64,000 nt of DNA, taken from NCBI RefSeq assembly GCF_003013475.1, contig NZ_PXZO01000055.1, positions 36,984 to 100,983 on the forward strand. The letters are read 5' to 3'. A program made the position numbers and the translations under genes. Below are positions 45,601 to 53,900 of this stretch, piece after piece (within the stretch, counting starts at the first letter, position 1; every line of letters begins with the position of its first letter). The notes beneath the pieces were generated by a model. The model did no database searches. It saw nothing but the letters and a program-made list of their open reading frames with translations, and was not told the DNA's origin. This DNA comes from Brevibacillus porteri. Lineage in GTDB: Bacteria > Bacillota > Bacilli > Brevibacillales > Brevibacillaceae.

Positions 45601-45853
45601 GATTATCAAAGCATATGAAGGCAGTCACTTTGTTCAAGACGATCAATTGGATATGATGTTATTTTTGTCCACGCGTCATGACCAACTGACGTTAACGGCA
45701 CATTACAACACGGAAGCATTCAGTGAAAATGCCATGGATACGTTACTGGATCAGTTAAAGCATGTCATTTGCCAAATGATTGACAATCCAATGCAGCGCT
45801 TGTCTCAAATAAACTTGGTGGAAGAATATGATTTCAATGAACTATTCAGCTAA
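36287..45853 (+). CDS. NRPS 2: A3(Val)-T-C-A4(Val)-T-C-A5-T-C
   Basis: 3188 residues. A3 (1-500), T3 (Ser540), C4 (HHVITDG, His732), A4 (from 1064), T4 (Ser1605), C5 (His1797), A5 (about 2125-2610), T5 (Ser2666 in DRGGHSLL), C6 (HHIGFDG, His2861). A3 and A4 codes are both D-A-F-W-L-G-G-T-F-K, one conservative change from the classical valine code of gramicidin/tyrocidine synthetases. A5 is D-D-V-Q-I-S-T-I-D-K with a WGATE instead of YGPTE core motif; substrate unassigned. C6 has SHGQRRQWF in place of the usual SxAQxRLWF. The AGGAGG site of the ATG overlaps the stop of NRPS 1. The protein again ends on a C domain, with the tail DFNELF. Confidence 0.93.
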   Translation: MQDSITALLEEQVELHPDAIALVYKDASLTYKELNSRANRLAHYLKSCGVGAESRVGLYMDRSFEMIISMVAILKAGGAYVPLDPAYPEQRLLYMLQDASISIVLTQESLKSRLPDGMKIVCPDLDASKINKESDANVGESTTSESLAYLMYTSGSTGNPKGVLIPHRGVIRLTKHASYVSLTPEETILQLASISFDAATFEIWGSLLNGARLVIYPFHGLSLDELGQVLRDEKISTLWLTAGIFHQMIDYRIEDLRGVRQLLTGGDIVSAKHAQRALDMLPETLVINGYGPTENTTFTCYYPIKEKSEIQHSVPIGRPINDTEVFILNDKQKLVPVGLVGELYVGGKGLAFGYWNRPELNQEKFIPHPFQQDPEARLYRTGDLVKYVPGRGIEFIGRKDNQVKIRGNRIELGEIVAVLNQHESVREAVVLVHEYGSDDKRLIAYITGDGDVDESKRYANEQLPPFMVPSYFVKMDAFPLTANGKVDRQALPLPEMRTMRDEFVAPRTGTENRIAEIWYEILKVERLSIHDSFFDLGGHSLLATQVISRLQDAFHLSIPLRILFECPTIASLDAKIMELGRDGKRERTPAIARVSHRDKLPLSHAQQRLWFLHQLEPESTAYNVPHMWRLTGQWNVRALETGWNALLQRHDILRTVFPNEGGQPFQAIEPYVYQTLPVIDLRDRPASEKEEQIHDYIKQEADTRFDLQRGPLIQVKLIVVEEDQFLLLCTMHHVITDGWSEDILLEEWLAFYEEAESGARAELPELSIQYADFSVWQREWLTDEVMSQQLDYWKAELSGELPALQLPIDRPRPSIQTYAGDMHKIVLASELLEKLKAFSRQENTTLFMTLMAAYQGFLSRYTGQNDILVGSPIANRNVKEIEGLIGFFVNTLVYRANLQDNPTFKQLLAQVKEKALQAQEYQDVPFEKIVEMLQLERNTSYSPAFQTVFTWAEMTADVYRTSSGQLEKMPVQINVAKFDLQLSMGESEDGLVMNMIYNTDLFDPSTIEKMTARFAHWLQELVNTPDVPIALLELLTEEERHKLLLEWNHISGDFGKNDGATVFMQDSISTLFEEQVELHPDATALAYKGTSLSYRELNSRANQLAHYLKSCGVGADSRVGLYMDRSFEMIISMVAILKAGGAYVPLDPAYPEQRLLYMLQDASISIVLTQESLMSRLPDGLKIVCPDLQAREINKESDTNLGESTTSESLAYLMYTSGSTGNPKGVLIPHRGVIRLTKHASYVSLTPEETMLQLASISFDAATFEIWGSLLNGAKLVIYPFHGLSLEELGQVLRDEEISTLWLTAGVFHQMIDYRIEYLKGVRQLLAGGDIVSAKHAQRALDMLPDTLVINGYGPTENTTFTCYYPIKNKSEIQHSVPIGRPINDTEVYILSEMLKVVPDGLVGELYVGGKGLAFGYWNRTEMSQEKFIPHPFQQDSEARLYRTGDLVKYVPGRGIEFIGRKDNQVKIRGNRIELGEIVAVLSHHESVRDAVVLIHEYGADDKRLIAYIAGDGDVDEWKRYASEQLPSFMVPSYFVKMDVFPLTANGKVDRQALPLPEMRTMKDEFVAPRTGTENRIAEIWREVLKTETERLSIHDSFFDLGGHSLLATQVISRLQEAFHLSIPLRILFECPTIASLDAKMMELGRDGKKERTPAIVKASHLEKLPLSHAQQRLWFLHQLEPESTAYNVPHMWRLTGQWNAQALEMGWNALLQRHDILRTVFSNEGGQPFQVIEPHVSRTLPVTDLRDRPAAEKEEQIHDIIMQEADRRFDLQRGPLIQAKLIVVEEDQFLLLCTMHHVITDGWSEDILLEEWLAFYEEVESGTRTELRELPIQYADFAVWQREWLTDEVMGRQLDYWKAELSGELPVLQLPIDRPRPSIQTYAGSMHKMVLTSELLEKLKAFSRQENTTLFMTLMAAYQGFLSRYTGQTDILVGSPIANRHVKEIEGLIGFFVNTLVYRTNFQDNSTFQQLLAQVKEKALQAQEYQDVPFEKIVEMLQLERNTSYSPVFQTVFTWAEMTADVYHSFSGQLEKMPVQINVAKFDLQLSMGESEDGLVMNMIYNTDLFDASTIEKMTEYFANWLQELVNAPDVPMALLELLSEKERHKILVEWNDTAVAIPENTCLHDLFIEQAKKTPELIAAEYGSEKMTYQELDRRSNQLAHYLIMLGVGPNTPVGICMNRSIELVISILGIVKAGGAFLPLDTEMPQTRMAKLLESSKTNICISEPEFMNLFGQATHVRCIDSQAEKEKIASMPEGLPEQTVKPTDLVSIYYTSGSTGNPKGVENLHYGWVNRMLWMQRQHGLGQGESVLQKTTLTFDDAAVEFFWPLSVGGRISLLEPWLHRDPEAIIQAAIHYQVACIQFVPSMLNMFVDALTPEDASNLHKLKNVISSGEALLPETVGKFFKKLNAKLHNTWGATEVSIDSTIYTCSPMDVLEKDCVSVGKPIDNNRVYVLDQNRKAVPIGVIGDLYIGGLGLARGYLHNSEKTQEVFMENPFVPGERIYRTGDKGYFLPSGNIKFVGRQDNQIKIRGMRVELGEIESTLSRHPSVREAAVISVKNDRSATELAAYIVGDGDVNEWRAFLKEHLPAYMIPTYFMKLDSIPKTTSGKIDRNLLELPVMKPSDFSIIEPRTIPEELIHSIWCDILQLDRISIKDSFFDRGGHSLLATQVISRMRNVLGMDIPLRTIFEFPTIEAIAARISEIKQGSETNTRIHEVSRVENQTDVSLFEVSHGQRRQWFHAKFSDQEAVGGVYLFEVDGPVDSHSLHRSMGLMFERHRIMRTTIIENEGQLYQKVHDDLEVENAFVDLSSLSVTEGEQRIKMDLQAALYKPFDFSRESFFRMTLYRISSTKHFFILSAHHIGFDGWSLDVFMNDLAGIYQQVKSGVQQEFSKPLDYMDYTLWQQARLQNGELNRQRDYWLKQLQQNVDAPFIPRETQSFAHGNRISNVASLPIEQVKGQSLLELTRMTGGTVYTSLLAAINIWLSLLTDQTIITVGSTLSGRTQTDLEGIIGPLINPVAMRTDLSGNPTVLEMMNRTRETAYGAYENQEYPYNLVVEDQLAATGDKKSLYSLVFIGQHVSNNQPESDEMTFTECPLRRFLDETIIKAYEGSHFVQDDQLDMMLFLSTRHDQLTLTAHYNTEAFSENAMDTLLDQLKHVICQMIDNPMQRLSQINLVEEYDFNELFS

Positions 45854-45867
45854 CTAGTTTATGGCTG

Positions 45868-45899
45868 TTGGGGCATGCTGGTGAGAGCCGCATGCCCAA
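45868..45899 (+). other. Hairpin between NRPS 2 and NRPS 3
   Basis: GGGCATGC / GCATGCCC 8-bp stem, extended by TTG/CAA with a bulge, in the 79-bp gap between the genes. There is no T tract, so it is more likely an mRNA-stability element than a terminator. Confidence 0.5.
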
Positions 45900-45932
45900 C
45901 CATTACGCAGTTGCGTATCGGGGAGACTACGA

Positions 45933-47960
45933 ATGATGGATAAAACTTTTATCAAAACCATCCCTCTGTCTGAGGCTCAAAAAGATTACTATCTACACTA
46001 TTTAGTCTATCCAATGAGTCCATATTATCAGGAGCAGTATCTGTTCCACTTCGAAAGCCGATTGGATGTATCGGTTACGATCCGTACACTTCACGAGATC
46101 GTGAAACGCCACGAAATCTATCGTTCCATTTTTGTTTTGGAAGACGAGCCCATCCAAAAAGTATATAGCGAGCCCGTATTGGATTTTGAACATGTGTCTT
46201 CCACGACCTGGGACGACACGATGATTAGAGAATATTTCAATGAGGAGTTCAGCAAGCCTTTTACGCTGGAAGAGGGGCGGTTATTCAGTTGCAGATTGCT
46301 CGATTATAAAGAAAGCGGGAGTATTTTATGTTTCAAGTATCACCATATCTGCTTTGATGGGTGGAGTGTTTCGCTCACGCTCGATGAATTTACGATGATC
46401 TACCAACTACTGATCACGGGCAATGATCACGAGTTGCAACCACAAATACACCAATACGCGGACTTTGTGGAGTGGGAACAGAATTACATAGCGAGCCCAG
46501 AAGGCGAAGCTGCGAGAGGTTTTTGGAAAAAGAAATTGGGTGGGACTCTTGAGAGGGTAGAAGTACCGCCAGATAAAAAGCGTCCGAGTACCCCTTCGTT
46601 TAAAGGGGGGATATCATTCTTTACGTTTACCCGCCAACTCCGGGATGAGTTGATTGCTTATCATAAACATCACAAATATCCTACGGATGTCATTTATTTA
46701 TCCCTTTTTAGTGCTTTTCTTTATCGGATAACTGGGCAAGACGACCTCATTGTTGGCGTACCGAGATACGGCAGGCCAAAAAGAGAGTTTCATACGATCA
46801 TGGGACCGTGTATGGTAATGCTTCCTCTGCGAATCAAAATTCCTAAGAACAGCTCGCTTCGTGAGTTGGCAAAGCAGATTCATGAAGAATTGTCTTTATG
46901 TTCCCAGTATCAAAACTATCCAATCTCTTTGATTACAGCTGAATTGCAATATGAGCGCGATAAAAAATATGCTTCCTTTTTTTCAACAGCTTTCGTCCAT
47001 CAAAAAGCGATTAAGCAAGATGCAGCGATTATGCTGGGCAATGCGCAAAATACTTTTCATAGCAATGATCTTACCGTAAGCACCTATCCGATTGGCAAAG
47101 ATGTGTCCCAGTATGATTTATGTTTGGTCGTTGAAAAGGACAACCATCATGACATACTGGCAGGGTTCGAATACAATTCGGATATTTTGGATGAAGAAAC
47201 CATTGCCAAATGGGTTTCCGACTTTGAACGCACCAGTCTTTCTCTTTTGAAAAATGATGGTGAAAACATCCCTGCACATGCAGGCAAGCCCGCTGATTGG
47301 ATGGAGAGTCTTTCCACTTTGCCTTCCCTCAAGATATTGCCAGAGGACGTCATCCCACTCTCTACCGACTCAATAAAGTTCGAGGAAGTGACGTTTGAAT
47401 GGACATGCTTGCGGGAGGCTGGGATATCTCATCTGGCTAAAGTTTGGGATGCCTCTTCCTATGCGATATTCATGACCGTATTTCTCGTACTTTTGTATGC
47501 AGAAACCGAGAAGGAGGATTTGGCTTTGGCATTTCGTGCGGGGTGGGACGAGAGCGAGGATGTCCCAAGCGCCCTGCTTTTACGAGCTGATCTGACAGGC
47601 AATCCACTACTTGGCGATTTGGTTTTGCAAGTACAAAGCAAGTTAAAAGAAGCCCATTATCATCAAGCGTCCTTTCCTAAACCTCACGAGCCTCAACTCT
47701 TATTTGAAATGAGTAAGAATGAATATCCCTCCACGATTGATTTTCAATTCCGCATCCATGAATCTAACAACCACATACATGGCGCCATTACCTATAAATC
47801 GAATGTATTCAAGAGGGAGACAGTGCAACGGATCTGCACCCAATATGAATACTTGTTGGAAAGTGTGACAGCCGAGTCGCATCAAAGAATCCGCGAGATT
47901 GTCAGTCATCTGAACAGCCAATTTCTAACCAGTGATGATTTTGAACAATTATTTCTGTAG
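45933..47960 (+). CDS. NRPS 3: free-standing condensation protein (C plus half-C)
   Basis: 675 residues with no A or T domain. Residues 1 to about 445 form a full condensation domain with intact HHICFDG (His137) and an N-terminal IPLSEAQKDYYLH motif. Residues about 450-675 look like the C-terminal half of a second C domain (SYAIFMTVFLVLLYAETEKEDL, LLLRADLTGNPLLGDLVLQV) without its catalytic half. The tail DDFEQLF resembles the DFNELF end of NRPS 2, perhaps a docking peptide. ATG 45933 follows GGGGAG by 7 bases. Sitting between C6 and C8, it could join a branch, acylate a side-chain amine, release or transfer an intermediate, or be a decaying module. Role not known. Confidence 0.85.
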   Translation: MMDKTFIKTIPLSEAQKDYYLHYLVYPMSPYYQEQYLFHFESRLDVSVTIRTLHEIVKRHEIYRSIFVLEDEPIQKVYSEPVLDFEHVSSTTWDDTMIREYFNEEFSKPFTLEEGRLFSCRLLDYKESGSILCFKYHHICFDGWSVSLTLDEFTMIYQLLITGNDHELQPQIHQYADFVEWEQNYIASPEGEAARGFWKKKLGGTLERVEVPPDKKRPSTPSFKGGISFFTFTRQLRDELIAYHKHHKYPTDVIYLSLFSAFLYRITGQDDLIVGVPRYGRPKREFHTIMGPCMVMLPLRIKIPKNSSLRELAKQIHEELSLCSQYQNYPISLITAELQYERDKKYASFFSTAFVHQKAIKQDAAIMLGNAQNTFHSNDLTVSTYPIGKDVSQYDLCLVVEKDNHHDILAGFEYNSDILDEETIAKWVSDFERTSLSLLKNDGENIPAHAGKPADWMESLSTLPSLKILPEDVIPLSTDSIKFEEVTFEWTCLREAGISHLAKVWDASSYAIFMTVFLVLLYAETEKEDLALAFRAGWDESEDVPSALLLRADLTGNPLLGDLVLQVQSKLKEAHYHQASFPKPHEPQLLFEMSKNEYPSTIDFQFRIHESNNHIHGAITYKSNVFKRETVQRICTQYEYLLESVTAESHQRIREIVSHLNSQFLTSDDFEQLFL

Positions 47961-47978
47961 CGAAAGAGGTGCACTGGC

Positions 47979-50900
47979 TTGAAGCATTTAACGAAAGAGA
48001 ACGTACTGGAAGTCATAGAGCTTTCCATGGTGCAAAAGCAATTATTACGTCCTGACAAGATGACAACCATGCGCTATCTCATCGAGCACCGTCTCGAACT
48101 GGAACGCATTCAAGAAACGTGGAAGGAATTAGTCAGCCAGACGCCGGTGATGCGAACAGTTTTCCGCCAGCTCAAAAATAAACATGTACAAGTCGTATTG
48201 AAGGAGCTACCCATTCCTATTGACTGGCACGATGTACGGGAATTATCTCCTGAACAGCAAGAGCAAGTGTATCTCTCTACACTTACATCTCATCAGGAGC
48301 CCATTCCGTATGAGGAGGGGCCATTGATCCGGGTATCGATTTTGAAGATGGACGCCAATCAATCCGTCCTCATCTGGACTCATCATGCATTATGTATGGA
48401 CGATGCCAGTCGCGAGCTTCTTGTAGCGGAATGGCTGAAACGGGTACGGGGTAATCAGCCATCTGCCGACCAGCGGGCCTCATTCAAAGAGTACGTTGCT
48501 TGGGAGTCAAGCCAAGATGGCTCCAATGTCAAAAGCTTTTGGGCAGATCAATTCCAAGGCTATGAAAGCGAGAATGTGTTTTATCCAGTACAAGGGGCAC
48601 AGAAGGATGCGAGCCATCCGATCACTTGCAACGCTGTTCTTTCCGAAGCGGTAACCACGTCCATCAGAAGGATGGCATTCGAGCAGCGAGTATCCATAGA
48701 GGCCATCTTTCAGGCTGCTTGGCTCCTCTTGGAGAATATGTACAGTGGCGAGGACAAGCTGGTCATTGGGGTTACCGTCTCTGGCAGACCGGAAACATGG
48801 AAAGAGGCGAATACCATTATTGGGCCACTGGCTCACAGCTTACCTGTTTTCCAGACCGTGCATGCGAATCAAAAAGTGCGTGATGTCGTAAAGGATGTCG
48901 AGGAAAGCTGGGAACAACTACAGCAAAATGATATGGCCACACTAGACATGGTCCGTAACTATGCAGGCATCCGAGAAACTGATCTTATATTTGGAACGAC
49001 ATTGACGATACGGAATGGTGCAGAAGATCACCAAGAATCTGCCATGCTTTATCGCGGCGGCCTCCAAACAGGGGAGATAGTGGTGACGGTCGGGCAGCTC
49101 ATGAAAATTCAATTTTTCCATATGAATGCGTCCTCTACGAGCGATCTGGAACGATTGCAGTCCCATTACATCCATATGCTCGAGCAGATTTGCTCAGAGG
49201 CAGACAGGAACATCAGCGATCTGAACATCGTGACGGATGAAGAACAAGAGATCATGACGAAGGTGATGGGCAATTTCGCCATGTCGAATCGCAATATGGA
49301 GCAATTTGCGCACCATATCATAGAAGAGCAGGTCAAGCGCAATCCTGACGCTGTTGCTGCTATCGATGGGAAGCAATCCATCACCTACCGGGAATTGAAT
49401 GAGGATTCGAACCGATTGGCGCATTGGTTGCGAAGACAAGGATTTGGCCGAAATGATCTTGCTTGCCTATTTGCTGAGAGAAGCGTCGACATGCTGCTTG
49501 GCATTCTGGCTGTGCTGAAAGCAGGAGGGGCCTATGTCCCGCTTGATACAGCCCATCCCGATCAACGACTCCTTACGATTCTTGATAACAGCAAGGCGAA
49601 GGTTTTACTGACCGAGGCGCGTTTCCAATCGCGTAGCATGGCCTTGGCAGACAGATTGGAGCACAAGCCAGTTGTGTTTTGCCTGAATAAGGGGGACGGG
49701 ACAAGCTCGGACATTTCTTCCTTGCAAGCGTCGGATACATCGAATCCAGAGATCATCCATGCGCATGATGATTTGGCAAACGTCTTTTTTACCTCAGGCT
49801 CCACTGGTATGCCAAAAGGGGCAATGATCGAGCATAGCGGCATGCTGAATCATCTTTACGCCAAAATGGATGTCCTTGGACTGAATGAAGATAGCATCGT
49901 AGCGCAGAATGCTTCTCATTGCTTTGATATATCGGTGTGGCAATTCCTGGCTCCTTTGATGGCAGGGGGTAAGCTAGTGATTTACGACAACGAGACGGCT
50001 ACTGATCCGGATGCATTGCTCCAAGCCTTGAATCGAGACGGTGTCACCGTAATTCAAATGGTACCGGCGATGATAGAAGCATTGCACAATGTTGCACTGA
50101 CTCTTCCACCGGAACAGCATGTGTTACCTCAATTGCAATACATGATTTCTACTGGTGAAGGATTGCCGGTAACCCTGTGCCAAAAGTGGCAAAGCCTGTA
50201 TCCCGATGTGATTGTAGTGAACACGTATGGAGCTACGGAGTGCTCAGATGATACGATGCATGAAATCATTGATCGTTCGTATTCGCATGATGATTATCCT
50301 TATGTGGCCTTGGGAAGCTCGATCGCCAATATGAAGCACTATGTGCTGGACAAATGGATGCGCTCCGTTCCAGTTGGTTGTGTCGGGGAAATCTACATTT
50401 CTGGAACTGGCGTAGGGCGGGGGTATCTCCATGATGCTGAACGCACTGAGCTAGCATTTTCAGAAAATCCATTTTTGCAGGGTAGAAAAGAACGGCTATA
50501 TAAAACAGGCGATTTGGGACGTTATTTGTCAAATGGGAGACTCGTATTTGTTACGCGTGCTGATTTTCAGGTGAAAGTACGCGGACATCGCATAGAGCTC
50601 GGCGAGATAGAAAATGCCCTTTTACGTCACACGCTGGTGAGACAGTGTGTAGCGGTTGCACGGGAAGATGAAAATGGGCAGAACGGAATTGCTTGCTATG
50701 TGGTCATGCATGAACAGCAGAGTGAGCATGAGCTGCAAGCCTATCTCAGAACGATCTTGCCGGAGTATATGGTTCCGGAGCGAATCGTCATTCTGGATGC
50801 AATGCCACTGAATCGCAACGGAAAAGTAGACAAAAAAGCATTGCCAGAGACAGACGTGATTCAAAAGAAGTCTGAAGCATTCGTCGCTCCGCGCAACGAT

Positions 50901-53900
50901 CTGGAACGAAGCTTGGCAGCTATCTGGCGTACCGTACTAAACATAGAGGACATTGGGATTGACGATGACTTTTTCCAGCTTGGCGGGCATTCTATGAAAA
51001 CGATTCAGGTTCGCTTGCGCATGAAAAGAGAGATGGGCATAGAAGTTACCATCAAGGACTTATTCGAGCATCGAACCATTCGGGAATTATCCTCCCTGTT
51101 TCATCACGAGGAAGCGCTGTCCACAGGTGAGCTCCATACGCAACATGATCGATTAACGATCCCCAAAGCAACAGAGCAAGCGTATTACCCGGTGTCACAT
51201 GCGCAGAGGAGACTGTTTTTCATTCAGCAGCTAGAGCCTGAGAATACGGCTTATAATATGCCGACGATCTACCATATCACGGGACTATTGAAGGAGCGTG
51301 TCCTGCATCAGGCATTCGGGTTGCTCGTAAAAAGACATGAAGTGCTGCGAACAAAGTTCCTGTTAAGAGACGGACGCCCCGTTCAACAGGTGCTGCCGAG
51401 CAATGACTTCACCTATGCATTTGTCGATCTTTCCAATGAGTCAGAAGCGTCGAAGCAAGAAGCGATTGATCTGATTATCCAAAAAGAGACGGAAACCAGC
51501 TTTGATTTTGACAGGGATACATTGTTTCGGGTGAAGTTATGCAAGGCTGCGGAAGAAAAATACGTATTGTTAATGAACATGCATCACATGATCAGTGATC
51601 AATGGTCGTGGGGGATATTGATGAAGGATTTGGGCACCATCTACGAATCCTTGCATCAAGGGATAGACCTCGAATTGCCGGAGTTGAGCATCCAGTATAA
51701 AGATTACGCAGTCTGGCAAAATCAGTCGATTCATCATGGAGAGCTGGCAGAATCAGAAGCGTATTGGCTGAAGACATTCGAAAAAGAGATCCCAGTATTG
51801 GACTTGCCGACAGATTTCCAGCGACAGCCTGTACAAACGTATTTTTCGGCAACGGAATCTTATCAAATTCCGGAAAAAGCGTTTAGCCGCATGAAAGAGA
51901 TTGCTCAGCAACATGATGCATCCATGTTTATGGTGATTTTATCAACGATAGGCATTTGGCTGTCCAAGCTGACCAATCAACAGGATATCATCATCGGTAC
52001 TCCGGAGGCTGGCCGGAACCACATGGATATTGAACAGGTCATTGGATTTTTTATTAACACACTCCCGTTGAGACTAGAAGTCAATCAGGAGCATACCTTT
52101 ATCGAGGCGTTGCAGGTTTGGCGCCAGCAAGCACTGGAGTCTTACATGCATCATGAGTATCCATTCGATAAATTGGTCGAAAAAATTAATCCGGAAAGAG
52201 ATGTTAGCCGCAATCCTATTTTTTCTTTCATGTTCCAATATATTGAAAAAACGGAAGAGGAAAATGAAATAAATGGCTTGGAAATGACAGCTGTTGAATC
52301 CTATAACTCCATGACGAATTTCGATTTATCGCTCGTATGCATGGACCTAGAAAATGGAGCGGGTTTGACTGTCGAATATCGCACGGATTTATGTAAGCCA
52401 GAAACGGTTCAACGGATGCTCAAATATTTGGGCAACATCATCGAACAGGTAGCCAATCAACCAGATATCCATTTCAAGCATATCGAATTGTTGTCAGTGG
52501 AAGAAAAACAGGCAATGATCTCTGCCTATAAGGAAGTTTCTTTTACCAATGGGGATGAGCATAAAACAATCATCGAGCTATTCGAGGAGCAAACAGAGAA
52601 AACCCCGGATCGCATTGCTCTCGCTTTTGAAGAGCAAGAACTGTCTTATTCAGAACTGAATAAACGGGTGAATCAGCTGGCGCGGACATTGGTAGCTGCG
52701 GGCGTCCATGCAAATCAAATGGTGGGGATCATCGCAGAACGGTCCATAGAGATGATCGTTGGCGTATTGGCGATTGTGAAAGCGGGTGGAGCCTACGTCC
52801 CCATTGACCCTGATTATCCGGAAGAGCGCATACGGTACATGCTGGAACATTCGGGAGCAGAAGTTTTGCTGTTGCATCAGTCGGTACGCAACAAAGTGAA
52901 TACTGACAAAAAAATGATCATGCTTGACGATGAGGAGTCCTATCATCAGGAGAATACGAATCTGGGGTTACCTGTTCAGTTTGATCAGCTTGCTTATGTG
53001 ATTTATACATCAGGCACTACGGGAACGCCAAAGGGAGTCATGATTGAACACCGACAGCTTCATTCGCTTGCGCAGGCATGGAAACAAGAATACAAGCTGG
53101 ATGAATTCCCCGTCAGGAGTTTGCAATGGGCAAGTTTTTCTTTTGATGTGTTTACGGGTGATTATATAAGATGTCTGTTAAACGGTGGGAAACTGGTTAT
53201 TTGCCCAAAAGATGCGAGAGTGGATTTGGAGCGCCTTTACCACCTGATGGAAAAGCATGAGATTAATCTGTTTGAATCGACTCCCGTCCTGGTGATTCCT
53301 TTCATGGACTATCTCTATGAAAATGGGCTCAACATAGACTTCATGAAAATATTGATTCTTGGCTCGGATCAATGCCCGTTACATGCCTTTCACAAGCTTG
53401 TCGATCGATACGGAAGCACAATGAGAATCTTAAACAGCTATGGAGTGACGGAGGCTACCATTGATTCCTCCTATTATGAAAGAGATAAACAGCAAGATTA
53501 CAAATTTTTGCCGATTGGCAAGCCTTTGCCAGGGGTGAAGATGTATATTCTGGACGCCAATCTTCATGTGCAGCCTGTGGGTGTCCCAGGAGAACTGTAT
53601 ATTGGAGGCTTGGGAGTAGGAAAAGGATATTTCAAGCGGCCAGATTTGACGAATGAAAAATTCGTTCCCAATCCGTTTTGTATCGGTGAAAGCATGTATA
53701 AGACAGGGGATATGGCTCGATGGCTCCCCAGCGGAGATATTGAATTTTTAAGGCGATTGGATAATCAGGTAAAAATACGTGGGAATCGAATCGAATTGGA
53801 AGAAATCGAAGCGGAATTACGAAAGATGGGCGATATTCGCGACGCGGTCGTTATTGCAAGAGCGGATGAATCCGGTCAAAAAAGGCTGGTTGCATTCTAT

